Assembly: GCA_017632555.1 (NCBI GenBank)
Contig: JAGBRF010000111.1
Coordinates: 1-9,571 of the forward strand
DNA length: 9,571 nt
Reading direction: 5' to 3'
Source: Alphaproteobacteria bacterium
GTDB taxonomy: Bacteria > Pseudomonadota > Alphaproteobacteria > RF32 > UBA3637
The notes under the pieces are model-generated. The model was not told the origin of the DNA, ran no database searches, and saw only the letters and a list, made by a program, of their open reading frames with translations. The position numbers and the translations under genes were made by a program. Below, piece after piece: positions 1 through 6,024 of the stretch. Every line of letters starts with the position of its first letter. The first letter of the stretch is position 1.

Positions 1-596
1 CCGCCGGCAGCCACAGCCCCAGCGATAAGAGCACCACCAACTATACTTCCCCCAATAAGTAATGTGTTATTGTCCGCCAAAAGTGCATCCAAACCGGACG
101 ATTCAGACATCATACCTTCCTGTGCCGCAAGGGACATTGTCCCACCGATTTCCATATATCTTTGAATAAAAGCTTGTCTTTGTTCAACCGGAATTTCCTT
201 CATACATCTGGGTGACAAATTTGCCCCCGCTGATTTTAACATACTGAAAGAAACATAATCTCCGCTTTTTACGGCCGTACAAACCGGTGTATCACCCAAT
301 GTATTTTCGCCTTCCAAACTCAAACCGCTTCTGACTGCATTTTTCAAACCCGCATAATCACGATTTTGCAAAAATACTTGCACATTTCGATAGGAATTCA
401 AAGACTTTATGCTCTTTTTTGCAGAAACCTTTCTTCTTTTGCTGTCGTATCTGGTTTTCGGATATGCATCCCGGCTTCTTTGTGGCAATTTACGTGTTCT
501 GGCCTGTGCGGCATCAACAGGCGAAACAAACAAACCGCAAGCAACGGAAAGCATTGTATAAAACAACAAAAATTTGCGGAATTTATGGAAAAACAT
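1..596 (-). CDS. Exported ankyrin-like protein, C-terminal part cut by window edge
   Basis: Reading the minus strand from ATG at 596 gives 198 codons still open at position 1. Residues 1-30 form a signal peptide: a basic start (MFFHKFRKF), a hydrophobic core, then a VDA-AQA type cleavage region. A very basic stretch follows (about residues 32-64, rich in R and K). Residues 68-130 resemble one to two ankyrin repeats, with a GDTPVCTAVKSGD core and a LKSAGANL helix end. Residues 178-198 are Gly/Ala-rich and hydrophobic (LLIGGSIVGGALIAGAVAAG), probably a membrane helix. A GAGG-like Shine-Dalgarno lies five bases before this ATG, and an overlapping upstream ATG is out of frame. The protein probably acts in the periplasm or membrane. 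Cys20 is not in a good lipobox (Ser at -3), so a lipoprotein is less likely. No specific function can be named. Confidence 0.75.
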   Translation of the reverse strand, partial: MFFHKFRKFLLFYTMLSVACGLFVSPVDAAQARTRKLPQRSRDAYPKTRYDSKRRKVSAKKSIKSLNSYRNVQVFLQNRDYAGLKNAVRSGLSLEGENTLGDTPVCTAVKSGDYVSFSMLKSAGANLSPRCMKEIPVEQRQAFIQRYMEIGGTMSLAAQEGMMSESSGLDALLADNNTLLIGGSIVGGALIAGAVAAG

Positions 597-722
597 CAAG
601 GCACCTCATCTGTATGTAATATTACTTGCATCGTATTGTAATAGTTAAAGGTAAATGACAAGTTAACAAAAAACTTGAAATGCAAAATTTATCTGTTATA
701 ATCACAAACAAAAGGATTAAAA
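597..722. promoter_or_regulatory. Divergent intergenic region between the exported ankyrin-like gene and the ymdB-like gene
   Basis: This 126-base AT-rich stretch separates two divergent genes, so both must be transcribed from it. The rightward promoter is clear and listed separately. For the leftward gene the best candidate is TTGTCA (complement of 656-661) with TACAAT (complement of 635-640). Their spacer is only 15 bases, so this call is weak. I see no RNA gene or longer repeat here. Confidence 0.5.
675..702 (+). promoter_or_regulatory. Sigma-70 type promoter for the ymdB-like gene
   Basis: TTGAAA at 675-680 and a perfect TATAAT at 697-702 are separated by 16 bases, 20 bases before the ATG. 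The expected transcription start falls around 709, giving a very short leader that still contains the AAGGA ribosome site at 712-716. Confidence 0.75.
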
Positions 723-1523
723 ATGAAAATATTGTTTTTAGGTGACATTGTCGGACGTTCCGGACGCGATTTAGTCTTAAAGAAATTACCCGAATTAAAA
801 TCCGAAATGCAACTGGATTTTATCGTTGTCAATGCGGAAAATGCCGCACATGGTTTTGGATTGACACCCAAAATGTTTGAAGCATTAAAGCATGCCGGCG
901 CTGATGTTATTACGATGGGTAATCACACTTTTGATAAAAAAGATATTTTCCCCGTCTTAAACGAAAATCCGGACATTATTCGCCCAATCAACTATCCCGA
1001 AGGAACCATCGGACACGGGGAAGTGATTTATACATTAAAAGACGGGCGAAAAGTCGGTGTTATTCAAGTGCTTGGTCAAATTTTTATGCGCAACAATGAA
1101 GCGCCCTTACCTTTTTTGGAAAAGTTTTATCAAGAACACCCGCTTGGCACTGATGTTCAAGCCATTATTGTTGATGTGCATGCGGAAGCAACTTCCGAAA
1201 AAATGGCTATGGGATTTTTATCGGACGGAAAAGCAAGTTTAGTTGCCGGAACACATACACATATTCCAACCGCCGATGCTATGATTTTGCCGAACGGAAC
1301 GGGATATATTACCGATATCGGTATGTGCGGCGATTATTATTCTATCATCGGCATGACGACAGAAACAGCTTTGACACGCTTTACAACACCCAATCCGGAA
1401 CGCTTGGCCCCCGCCGAAAAAGAAGCAACCTTGTGCGCTGTCTTTATTGAAACGGACGACGAAACGGGGTTGTGCAAGCAAATTCGCCCTGTCCGCCTTG
1501 GCGCACATTTAATAAATACGTAA
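723..1523 (+). CDS. YmdB/TIGR00282-family metallophosphoesterase
   Basis: This 266-residue protein is the usual length for the TIGR00282 (YmdB-like) calcineurin-type phosphoesterases. The metal-binding residues can be followed in order: Asp8 in FLGDIVGRSGRD, Glu39-Asn40 in VNAENAAHGFG, Asn67-His68 in MGNHTFDKK, His153 in DVHAEATSEK, and His178 and His180 in GTHTHIPTADA. The set is complete, so the enzyme should be active. Bacillus YmdB has 2',3'-cyclic nucleotide phosphodiesterase activity, but the substrate in Alphaproteobacteria is not established. No signal peptide or membrane segment is visible, so it should be cytosolic. AAGGA lies six bases before the ATG. In Alphaproteobacteria this gene commonly precedes yebC and ruvC, as here. 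The family call is firm; the physiological role is inferred. Confidence 0.93.
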   Translation: MKILFLGDIVGRSGRDLVLKKLPELKSEMQLDFIVVNAENAAHGFGLTPKMFEALKHAGADVITMGNHTFDKKDIFPVLNENPDIIRPINYPEGTIGHGEVIYTLKDGRKVGVIQVLGQIFMRNNEAPLPFLEKFYQEHPLGTDVQAIIVDVHAEATSEKMAMGFLSDGKASLVAGTHTHIPTADAMILPNGTGYITDIGMCGDYYSIIGMTTETALTRFTTPNPERLAPAEKEATLCAVFIETDDETGLCKQIRPVRLGAHLINT

Positions 1524-1535
1524 AAATTTTATCAA

Positions 1536-1552
1536 TTCCTTCTTGCAAGGAA
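1536..1552 (+). terminator. Possible weak hairpin after the ymdB-like gene
   Basis: TTCCTT (1536-1541) and AAGGAA (1547-1552) can pair around a five-base loop, 13 bases after the stop, followed by ATTTGTTTTG. The stem is short and the T run is interrupted. The right arm also overlaps the likely yebC -35 element, so this could equally be part of the promoter. Treat as tentative. Confidence 0.3.
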
Positions 1553-1571
1553 ATTTGTTTTGTGGTATATT
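1543..1571 (+). promoter_or_regulatory. Candidate promoter for yebC-ruvC
   Basis: TTGCAA at 1543-1548 (four of six consensus bases) and TATATT at 1566-1571 (five of six) are spaced by 17 bases and lie 36 bases before the yebC ATG. This would let yebC-ruvC be transcribed separately from the upstream phosphoesterase gene, although read-through is possible. Confidence 0.5.
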
Positions 1572-1607
1572 GCCAAAACAATTTGATATTTTTGAAAGGA
1601 TTATACT

Positions 1608-2360
1608 ATGTCAGGACATTCACAATTTAAAAACATTATGCACCGCAAAGGCGCACAAGATGCCGCCAGAGCGCGTGTTTTTTCAAAACTTGCTCGTGAA
1701 ATTACAGTTGCCGCAAAAACCGGTTTACCGGATCCGGCTTCTAACCCGCGTTTACGTTCTGCTATTTTGGCGGCTCGTGCTGAAAATATGCCGAAAGACA
1801 ACATCGAACGTGCTATTAAAAAGGGTGCTCCGGGTGAAGACAACACAGTTTATGAAGAAATCCGTTATGAAGGTTTTGCCCCGGGCAACGTTGCCGTTAT
1901 TGTGGAAGCTTTGACAGACAACCGTGCCAGAACAGCTCCGAATTTGCGTTCGATATTTTCAAAACGCGGCGGTTCAATGGGTGAAACCGGTTCTGTTTCC
2001 TTTAACTTTGAACGTGTCGGATTGATTGAATATCCTGCAAGCACAGCAGACGCTGACACAATGTTTGAAGCTATTTTGGAAGCCGGTGCAAACGATGTTG
2101 AATCTGATGAAGAAACACACACAATTTATTGCAATCCGGATGATTTATTTTCTGTCCGCGCTGCTTTGGAAAGCAAATTCGGTGATCCTACTGTTTGCCG
2201 TTTGGATTGGAAAGTTTTTGTTCCAACACCTGTAACCGATTTGGAAACAGCCGAAAAATTGATGAACTTCATCGAAGCATTAAACGATGATGATGACGTT
2301 CAACGCGTTACAACAAATGCCGATATTGCTCCGGAAATTTTGGAAAAGCTGAACGGTTAA
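1608..2360 (+). CDS. yebC: YebC/PmpR family protein (transcriptional regulator or translation factor TACO1-like)
   Basis: At 250 residues this is a standard-length YebC protein. It starts with the hallmark [15 protein letters not shown] and continues with [15 protein letters not shown] (residues 25-39), NPRLR (46-50), [13 protein letters not shown] (61-73), the [19 protein letters not shown] core (87-105) and [16 protein letters not shown] (117-132). The C-terminal [15 protein letters not shown] (223-237) is also typical. Family members are described as DNA-binding regulators and, more recently, as ribosome-associated factors that relieve stalling on difficult sequences such as polyproline. 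Which role applies here cannot be read from the sequence. AAAGGA lies seven bases before the ATG. The stop TAA shares its last base with the ruvC start, so the two are translationally coupled. The [15 protein letters not shown] start fits Alphaproteobacteria. Confidence 0.97.
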   Translation: MSGHSQFKNIMHRKGAQDAARARVFSKLAREITVAAKTGLPDPASNPRLRSAILAARAENMPKDNIERAIKKGAPGEDNTVYEEIRYEGFAPGNVAVIVEALTDNRARTAPNLRSIFSKRGGSMGETGSVSFNFERVGLIEYPASTADADTMFEAILEAGANDVESDEETHTIYCNPDDLFSVRAALESKFGDPTVCRLDWKVFVPTPVTDLETAEKLMNFIEALNDDDDVQRVTTNADIAPEILEKLNG

Positions 2361-2839
2361 TGCGAATTTTAGGACTTGACCCCGGACTTCGTCATACAGG
2401 TTGGGGAATCATTGATAAAAGTGGTTCTGCCATATCCTTTGTGGCCGCCGGGGTTATTTCTGCCGACACGGATTTAAGCTTGGCCGACCGGTTGGCACAA
2501 ATCCATGCTTCATTGGTTAAAATTATCACAGAATATGCACCGCAGGAAGCCGCTATTGAAGAAACGTTTGTGAACGTGAACCCGACTTCAACTTTAAAGT
2601 TGGGACAAGCGCGCGGTGTGGCGATGTTGACACCTGCTTTATACAAAATACCGGTTGCGGAATATACACCAAATCAAATCAAAAAAATGGTTGTCGGTGT
2701 CGGTCATGCGGCAAAACCGCAAGTCGATATGATGGTCAAAAAAATGATGCCCACCCTGCCCGACAAATTACCGCCCGATGCGGCCGATGCACTTGCCATA
2801 GCATTGTGTCACGGCTTTATGCGAAAAATCATAAAATAA
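2360..2839 (+). CDS. ruvC: Holliday junction endodeoxyribonuclease RuvC
   Basis: RuvC is the dimeric nuclease that resolves Holliday junctions together with the RuvAB motor. The 159-residue protein begins [19 protein letters not shown] and keeps all four catalytic acids: Asp7, Glu67 (in AIEETF), Asp140 and Asp143 (in PPDAADALAIALCH). The FVNVNPTSTLKLGQARG segment (70-86) is the form I know from Alphaproteobacteria. Its ATG overlaps the yebC stop by one base (TAATG), so translation is probably coupled. ruvA and ruvB, which usually follow directly, are absent: the gene ends two bases from the stop of a convergent ankyrin gene. No intrinsic terminator is visible at that junction, only a 10-base AT palindrome (2836-2845). 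Confidence 0.97.
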   Translation: MRILGLDPGLRHTGWGIIDKSGSAISFVAAGVISADTDLSLADRLAQIHASLVKIITEYAPQEAAIEETFVNVNPTSTLKLGQARGVAMLTPALYKIPVAEYTPNQIKKMVVGVGHAAKPQVDMMVKKMMPTLPDKLPPDAADALAIALCHGFMRKIIK

Positions 2840-2841
2840 AT

Positions 2842-4143
2842 TTATCTGCCTTTATGGCGTGATTTTACCAAAAGGGAAAGTTTCTTTGTCCCTGCCGTCA
2901 ACAATTTTGCAATATCATCGTGCCCGTATTTTTTTGCCATATCCAAAGCGGTTTTGCCTTGACGTTTTTTGGTTATACTGGCTCCGGCATCAAGCAACTT
3001 TTGGACAATTTCGACAACGCCTTTTACCGCCGCCACCATCAACGGCGTAAAGCCATAACTGTCCGTCTTATTCACGTTGGCTTTTTTAGAAATTAAATAA
3101 TCAACGAACTTTTCTTTTCCGGCTGTTACAGCGCACATCAACGGCGTTCGATTATAATTTTGAATAACCGCCATATCGATATCAACACCCTTGTCCAACA
3201 ACTTTTGTGCTTTCTTTAAAATTTCGGCATCGCTATCTTTATCAAAGTGGATTGTTCCCCAAGTTTTATCCCAATCTTCAATCAAGGCCCGGTCTTTTTC
3301 TTTTTTCTTTTTCAATCGATCGTCTGATTTAATTTCACTGGCAAAATAACCTATCAAATAAATCCTTAAAAATGTTCTGGAAAAATTACCGTCATATAAG
3401 TTTCTTGAATCAAATTGAATACCGGAAAACAGGCATTTTTTGGACACAATCCATCCGCTTTTGTCCACCAACCATTCTATCGGTTCAACATGGACCCAAT
3501 AGGGTTTTTCGTACTCTATTCGTTTGCCGGTGGATAAACGACTGTTTACATTTGCCGGTCTTCCGAAAATACGAATATATTTTTCCCCGTCCAATTCATA
3601 TTCGGGATATTTTTTCGGTTCGAAGTCTTTGTAACGTTCCAAATCCGCATCATCAAATGTATAAGTTTTTTTCGTTTTGGATAATTTTTTTGATTGAAAT
3701 AATTCTTCTAATTCGTCACTTGTTTCATTGTCCGCCACTGTTTGAGGAAACTCCCCATATTCCGCCATACGAAATTCGCCATCCAAATATATGCTCGGGT
3801 TGAGTTTATACACCTCTGACGCGGACAAGGCAGGACGCACCGAAATTTTACGCCCATCCGGTCCGCCCCAACCTTCTTTACCATCATCAAGCAGACAGCG
3901 TACGTCTTTATTTCGGCTGGAAGATGAAGTCCAAGCAATACAAGATAAATCGCCTTCACTAGTACGCTTACCGGAAGAAGTCACAGAACCGCCCAACAAA
4001 ACGGCCAAATCAGTTGGCGCAACAAGTATTCCGTACTTTTTTATAACATCCAGCTGACCTTTCCCATTTTCATTGCCCCAAATTTGTTCTGCGTTTAATA
4101 ATGTAAAGTCTGGTGGCAGTTCGAAATCGGTTTCCATTTCCAT
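2842..4143 (-). CDS. Ankyrin-repeat protein with N-terminal DUF6273-like (EYGEFPQTV) region
   Basis: The frame is open from ATG 4176, but I place the start at 4143. There AAGGA (4151-4155) sits seven bases upstream, and the longer start would run into the upstream gene's 3' end. The 433-residue protein has four parts. Residues about 19-107 include GILVAPTDLAVLLGG and end in ISVRPALS. Residues about 127-270 include AEYGEFPQTV, KTYTFDDADLERY, YIRIFGRP and VEPIEWLVD...GIQF. I recall both parts from uncharacterised, DUF6273-like proteins of gut Firmicutes. A charged linker and a tryptophan cap module follow (about 276-331). Two full ankyrin repeats and a final helix pair (332-416) end in a basic tail (KKLSLLVKSRHKGR). 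No signal peptide or membrane segment is seen. It follows the paralogous ankyrin gene by 13 bases, so it is probably the second gene of an operon. Function unknown; protein binding is inferred. Confidence 0.82.
   Translation of the reverse strand: MEMETDFELPPDFTLLNAEQIWGNENGKGQLDVIKKYGILVAPTDLAVLLGGSVTSSGKRTSEGDLSCIAWTSSSSRNKDVRCLLDDGKEGWGGPDGRKISVRPALSASEVYKLNPSIYLDGEFRMAEYGEFPQTVADNETSDELEELFQSKKLSKTKKTYTFDDADLERYKDFEPKKYPEYELDGEKYIRIFGRPANVNSRLSTGKRIEYEKPYWVHVEPIEWLVDKSGWIVSKKCLFSGIQFDSRNLYDGNFSRTFLRIYLIGYFASEIKSDDRLKKKKEKDRALIEDWDKTWGTIHFDKDSDAEILKKAQKLLDKGVDIDMAVIQNYNRTPLMCAVTAGKEKFVDYLISKKANVNKTDSYGFTPLMVAAVKGVVEIVQKLLDAGASITKKRQGKTALDMAKKYGHDDIAKLLTAGTKKLSLLVKSRHKGR
2896..3150 (-). repeat. 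Ankyrin repeats of the fusion protein
   Basis: Two complete repeats, with cores NRTPLMCAVTAGKEKFVDYL and GFTPLMVAAVKGVVEIVQKL, and a final GKTALDMAKKYGHDDIAKLL unit at roughly 33-residue spacing. They are clearly related to the last three repeats of the upstream gene. Confidence 0.8.
3151..3279 (-). repeat. Tryptophan cap module, copy C
   Basis: This segment encodes EDWDKTWGTIHF followed by AEILKKAQKLLDKGVDIDM, directly before the ankyrin repeats. It matches two copies in the neighbouring gene at W-x2-[ST]-W-x2-[IV]-x-[FW], followed by IL.K and a G-D-I-D/N pattern. It probably forms an N-terminal helical cap for the ankyrin stack. Confidence 0.65.
3334..4089 (-). other. N-terminal non-ankyrin region of the ankyrin fusion protein
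   Basis: This part encodes the two N-terminal units (about residues 19-107 and 127-270 from the 4143 start). The first ends in a WTSSSSRNKDVRCLLDDG...SVRPAL pattern that resembles the end of DUF6273-type domains. The second opens with EYGEFPQTV and carries VEPIEWLVDKSGWIVSKKCLF, matching a recurring uncharacterised pattern (EYGEYPQTV ... VEPI.WL.D...ALSK.ILFAGIQF). The assignment rests on memory of the pattern, not on a search. Confidence 0.5.
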
Positions 4144-4156
4144 TTCATTATCCTTT

Positions 4157-5374
4157 TTATGTTCTGCCACCGGCACGTGATTTTGCCAAAACGGAAAGCT
4201 TTTTCGCCTTTGGTGTCAATAATTTGGCAATATCTTCATGGCCGTACTTTTTCGCCATATCCAAGGCACTGAAACCCTTCCTGGTTATTGCCATATCGGC
4301 TTTGGCATCAAGTAATTTTTGGACAATTTCGGTATTTCCCTTTATAGCGGCGGCCATTAAAGGCGTAAATCCCCTAGAATTTTTATGATTTACATCGGCT
4401 TTTTTATCGATTAAAAATTTAGCCGTTTCCAACTTGTCAAAACTAATCGCAAACATCAACGGGGTATTTTTACGGTTGTCCGATGATTCCAAATTTATAT
4501 CATAACCTTTGTCAACACAATCACTTACCTTTGTCAAAATTTCGGCATCTTTTTGAGTTTGCCAATCGATTTTCGCCCAACTTTCATTCCAGTTTTTTTG
4601 GTCTTCTTTCTTCTTTTCTGCTTTGTCCAATATAGCTATAATTTTTTTGTATCTTTCGCATTGGTCAGTTTTGTCTTTTGTTAAATCATATCTCACACAA
4701 TCCGCCATTCCCCTTGAAGCAACACCACGTATCGTTTCACCTTCTTTATTTTTAATATCAACACTTGCACCAACAACAATTAATTTTTCTACAATTTCGG
4801 TTTCTGCGTTAAAGGCGGCATACATCAACGCCGTCCAATCATGATCAGTTTTCAAATCAACTTCTGCTCCGGCATCAAGCAATTTTTCAAGAGTTTTTAT
4901 ATCTCCATTTTCAGCAGAACGCATCAACGCCGTGTTATCTTCTGCACCACACAAATTCACATTTGCATTGGCCGCAAGCAATTTATCTACAACTTCCGTT
5001 TTTCTTTTCCGGACAGCCGCAATTAACGCCGTGTCATCATACCGTCCTTGGAAATCCACATTTGCACCGGCAACAATCAGTTTTTCCACAATCGTTGGAT
5101 AACCATTTTCCGCAGCATATATCAGTGCCGTCTTGTCCATTTGGTCGTGTAAATCTATATCTGCACCGGCTGCAATTAGTTTTTCCACAACCATTGGATA
5201 ACCAATTTTCGCAGCATGCATCAATGCCGTTGTACCAAATTCGTTGCTTAAATTCAATCCGGCCTCGGCGTTAATCAGATATTCAACCTTTGGCAAAATA
5301 GAAGATTCCGGATAACGATAATCTCCAAGCCAAAATACAGTATCCCAAGTTTCTTTCCAGCTGTTTAAGTCCAT
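4157..5374 (-). CDS. Ankyrin-repeat protein with two cap-plus-repeat blocks
   Basis: The 405-residue protein consists almost entirely of ankyrin repeats in two blocks. Block 1 has a tryptophan cap (residues 4-45) and five repeats (46-209) with cores such as TTALMHAAKIG, KTALIYAAENG and NTALMRSAENG, plus a decayed sixth. A charged linker (about 227-260, with KAEKKKEDQK) leads to block 2: a second cap (260-299) and three repeats (300-387), ending in the basic tail KKLSVLAKSRAGGRT. No signal peptide or membrane helix is present. The start has AAAGGA eight bases upstream and a strong promoter at 5403-5431. The second ankyrin gene follows after 13 bases. Ankyrin stacks bind proteins, and intracellular Alphaproteobacteria sometimes secrete them as effectors. 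Whether this one is secreted or acts inside the cell is unknown. Confidence 0.88.
   Translation of the reverse strand: MDLNSWKETWDTVFWLGDYRYPESSILPKVEYLINAEAGLNLSNEFGTTALMHAAKIGYPMVVEKLIAAGADIDLHDQMDKTALIYAAENGYPTIVEKLIVAGANVDFQGRYDDTALIAAVRKRKTEVVDKLLAANANVNLCGAEDNTALMRSAENGDIKTLEKLLDAGAEVDLKTDHDWTALMYAAFNAETEIVEKLIVVGASVDIKNKEGETIRGVASRGMADCVRYDLTKDKTDQCERYKKIIAILDKAEKKKEDQKNWNESWAKIDWQTQKDAEILTKVSDCVDKGYDINLESSDNRKNTPLMFAISFDKLETAKFLIDKKADVNHKNSRGFTPLMAAAIKGNTEIVQKLLDAKADMAITRKGFSALDMAKKYGHEDIAKLLTPKAKKLSVLAKSRAGGRT
4214..4477 (-). repeat. Ankyrin repeats, block 2 (three units)
   Basis: Cores NTPLMFAISFDKLETAKFLI, GFTPLMAAAIKGNTEIVQKL and FSALDMAKKYGHEDIAKLL follow the second cap. The last two are nearly the same as the repeats ending the downstream gene, which shows a duplication. 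Confidence 0.8.
4478..4597 (-). repeat. Tryptophan cap module, copy B
   Basis: Encodes KNWNESWAKIDW then AEILTKVSDCVDKGYDINL. It lies in the middle of the 405-residue protein between its two ankyrin blocks, so the gene looks like an internal fusion or duplication of two cap-plus-repeat modules. Confidence 0.65.
4748..5239 (-). repeat. Ankyrin repeats, block 1 (five units)
   Basis: Five consecutive units of about 33 residues (99 bases) carry the [TN]-[TA]-L-[MI] helix start, a second V-E-K-L-[IL] helix and A-G/N-A-x-[VI]-[DN] turns. In the third unit the usual AAENG turn is replaced by VRKRK. Confidence 0.85.
5240..5365 (-). repeat. Tryptophan cap module, copy A
   Basis: Encodes NSWKETWDTVFW then ILPKVEYLINAEAGLNL at the N-terminus of the 405-residue protein. 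It is the most diverged of the three copies but keeps both spaced tryptophans and the following helix. Confidence 0.55.
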
Positions 5375-5517
5375 TCCTGCCTTCCTTTAATAGTATGAGA
5401 ACATTATACCATTTTTTCCGGGAAAAGTCAATTTTTTCGCACAAAAAATAATTTTTATTTAAACCTTTATTAACATTTTTGCTGTATATTCCTTTTGATT
5501 AAAGGAGTTTAAAAATA
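5375..5517. promoter_or_regulatory. Divergent AT-rich intergenic region
   Basis: This 143-base region separates the leftward ankyrin pair from the rightward SUKH-queA pair. It holds the strong leftward promoter at 5403-5431. On the right side only a -10-like TATATT (5485-5490) without a good -35 is visible, plus a ribosome site AAGGAG at 5502-5507, ten bases before the ATG at 5518. No RNA gene is apparent. Confidence 0.6.
5403..5431 (-). promoter_or_regulatory. Strong extended -10 promoter for the ankyrin pair
   Basis: Read on the minus strand, TTGACT (5426-5431) and a perfect TATAAT (5403-5408) are separated by 17 bases, and a TGG triplet before the -10 makes an extended -10. It is the closest to consensus in the window. 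The spacer contains most of a 13-base palindrome, TTTTCC-G-GGAAAA (5414-5426), which could be an operator. Confidence 0.8.
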
Positions 5518-6024
5518 ATGTTTGAAAATATTTTAAATAAAATGGAAGAAATGGGTGGCGTGTTTAAAGGTGCTCCCCTGTCCGATGAAGGATTTGAAAA
5601 ACTGATTGAACAATTGCGTTCTATAAAGGTTGAATTACCCGATGAATATGCCGAACTTTTATTCACGGCTGATGGTTTGAATTGGGGCGGGTTGGAATTT
5701 TTCGGTTCTGTTATGCACGTTGATAAAAAACGTGGTTTCAGCGTAACCGATTTATTTTCTCAAAATCGTTTATTTCAAGCTTTAAATCCTGACAGAAAAA
5801 ATGATGTTTTGTTGGGACACACGGACGAAGAAAGCTATATTTTCAACGCCAAAAGCAAGAAGTTTGAAATCATTGAAGAGTTTGAAAACAACGTATTAAA
5901 ATCTTTCAGTTCTTTTGAAGAATTATTCCAATATGTTATAGACGAACAAATCGAAGTTGTACAAAATTTTGTTGCGTTCAATGAAGATGAAATTAAAGAC
6001 GAAGCGTCTGACGAAGATTTTTAA
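5518..6024 (+). CDS. SUKH/SMI1-KNR4 family protein (YrhA-like)
   Basis: The 168-residue protein carries the SUKH superfamily core: a helical start, VELPDEYAELLFTADGLNWGGLEFFG (residues 38-63), a loop with DVLLGHTDEESYIFNAKSKKFEII (96-119) and a final helix SSFEELFQYVIDEQI (131-145). The second motif resembles the YrhA group. The last dozen residues are very acidic (EDEIKDEASDEDF). In bacteria this superfamily is best known for immunity proteins of polymorphic toxins, but many members have no known partner, and no toxin gene lies in this window. No signal peptide is visible. The ribosome site AAGGAG is ten bases before the ATG. Its stop directly abuts the queA start, so the two are likely co-transcribed and possibly coupled. 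The fold assignment is fairly sure; the function is not. Confidence 0.75.
   Translation: MFENILNKMEEMGGVFKGAPLSDEGFEKLIEQLRSIKVELPDEYAELLFTADGLNWGGLEFFGSVMHVDKKRGFSVTDLFSQNRLFQALNPDRKNDVLLGHTDEESYIFNAKSKKFEIIEEFENNVLKSFSSFEELFQYVIDEQIEVVQNFVAFNEDEIKDEASDEDF

Noticed and set aside
366..641. Plus-strand frame of 91 codons opposite the exported ankyrin-like gene
   Set aside because: The minus strand gives a signal peptide, an ankyrin-like segment and a membrane helix; the plus-strand product is cysteine-rich and matches nothing.
2836..2845. Perfect palindrome ATAAATTTAT at the ruvC/ankyrin junction as a bidirectional terminator
   Set aside because: It is only ten AT bases with no loop and no flanking T run; chance in AT-rich sequence is enough.
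3372..4057. Plus-strand open frames of up to 143 codons antisense to the ankyrin fusion gene
   Set aside because: They have no recognisable domain, no good ribosome site and an odd composition. The minus-strand frame has repeats and motifs, so these are shadows.
4157..5374. The 405-residue ankyrin gene as a fusion of two genes by a lost stop codon (pseudogene)
   Set aside because: The frame is continuous, the charged linker looks like normal coding sequence, and the start and promoter are good. An internal module duplication explains it better.
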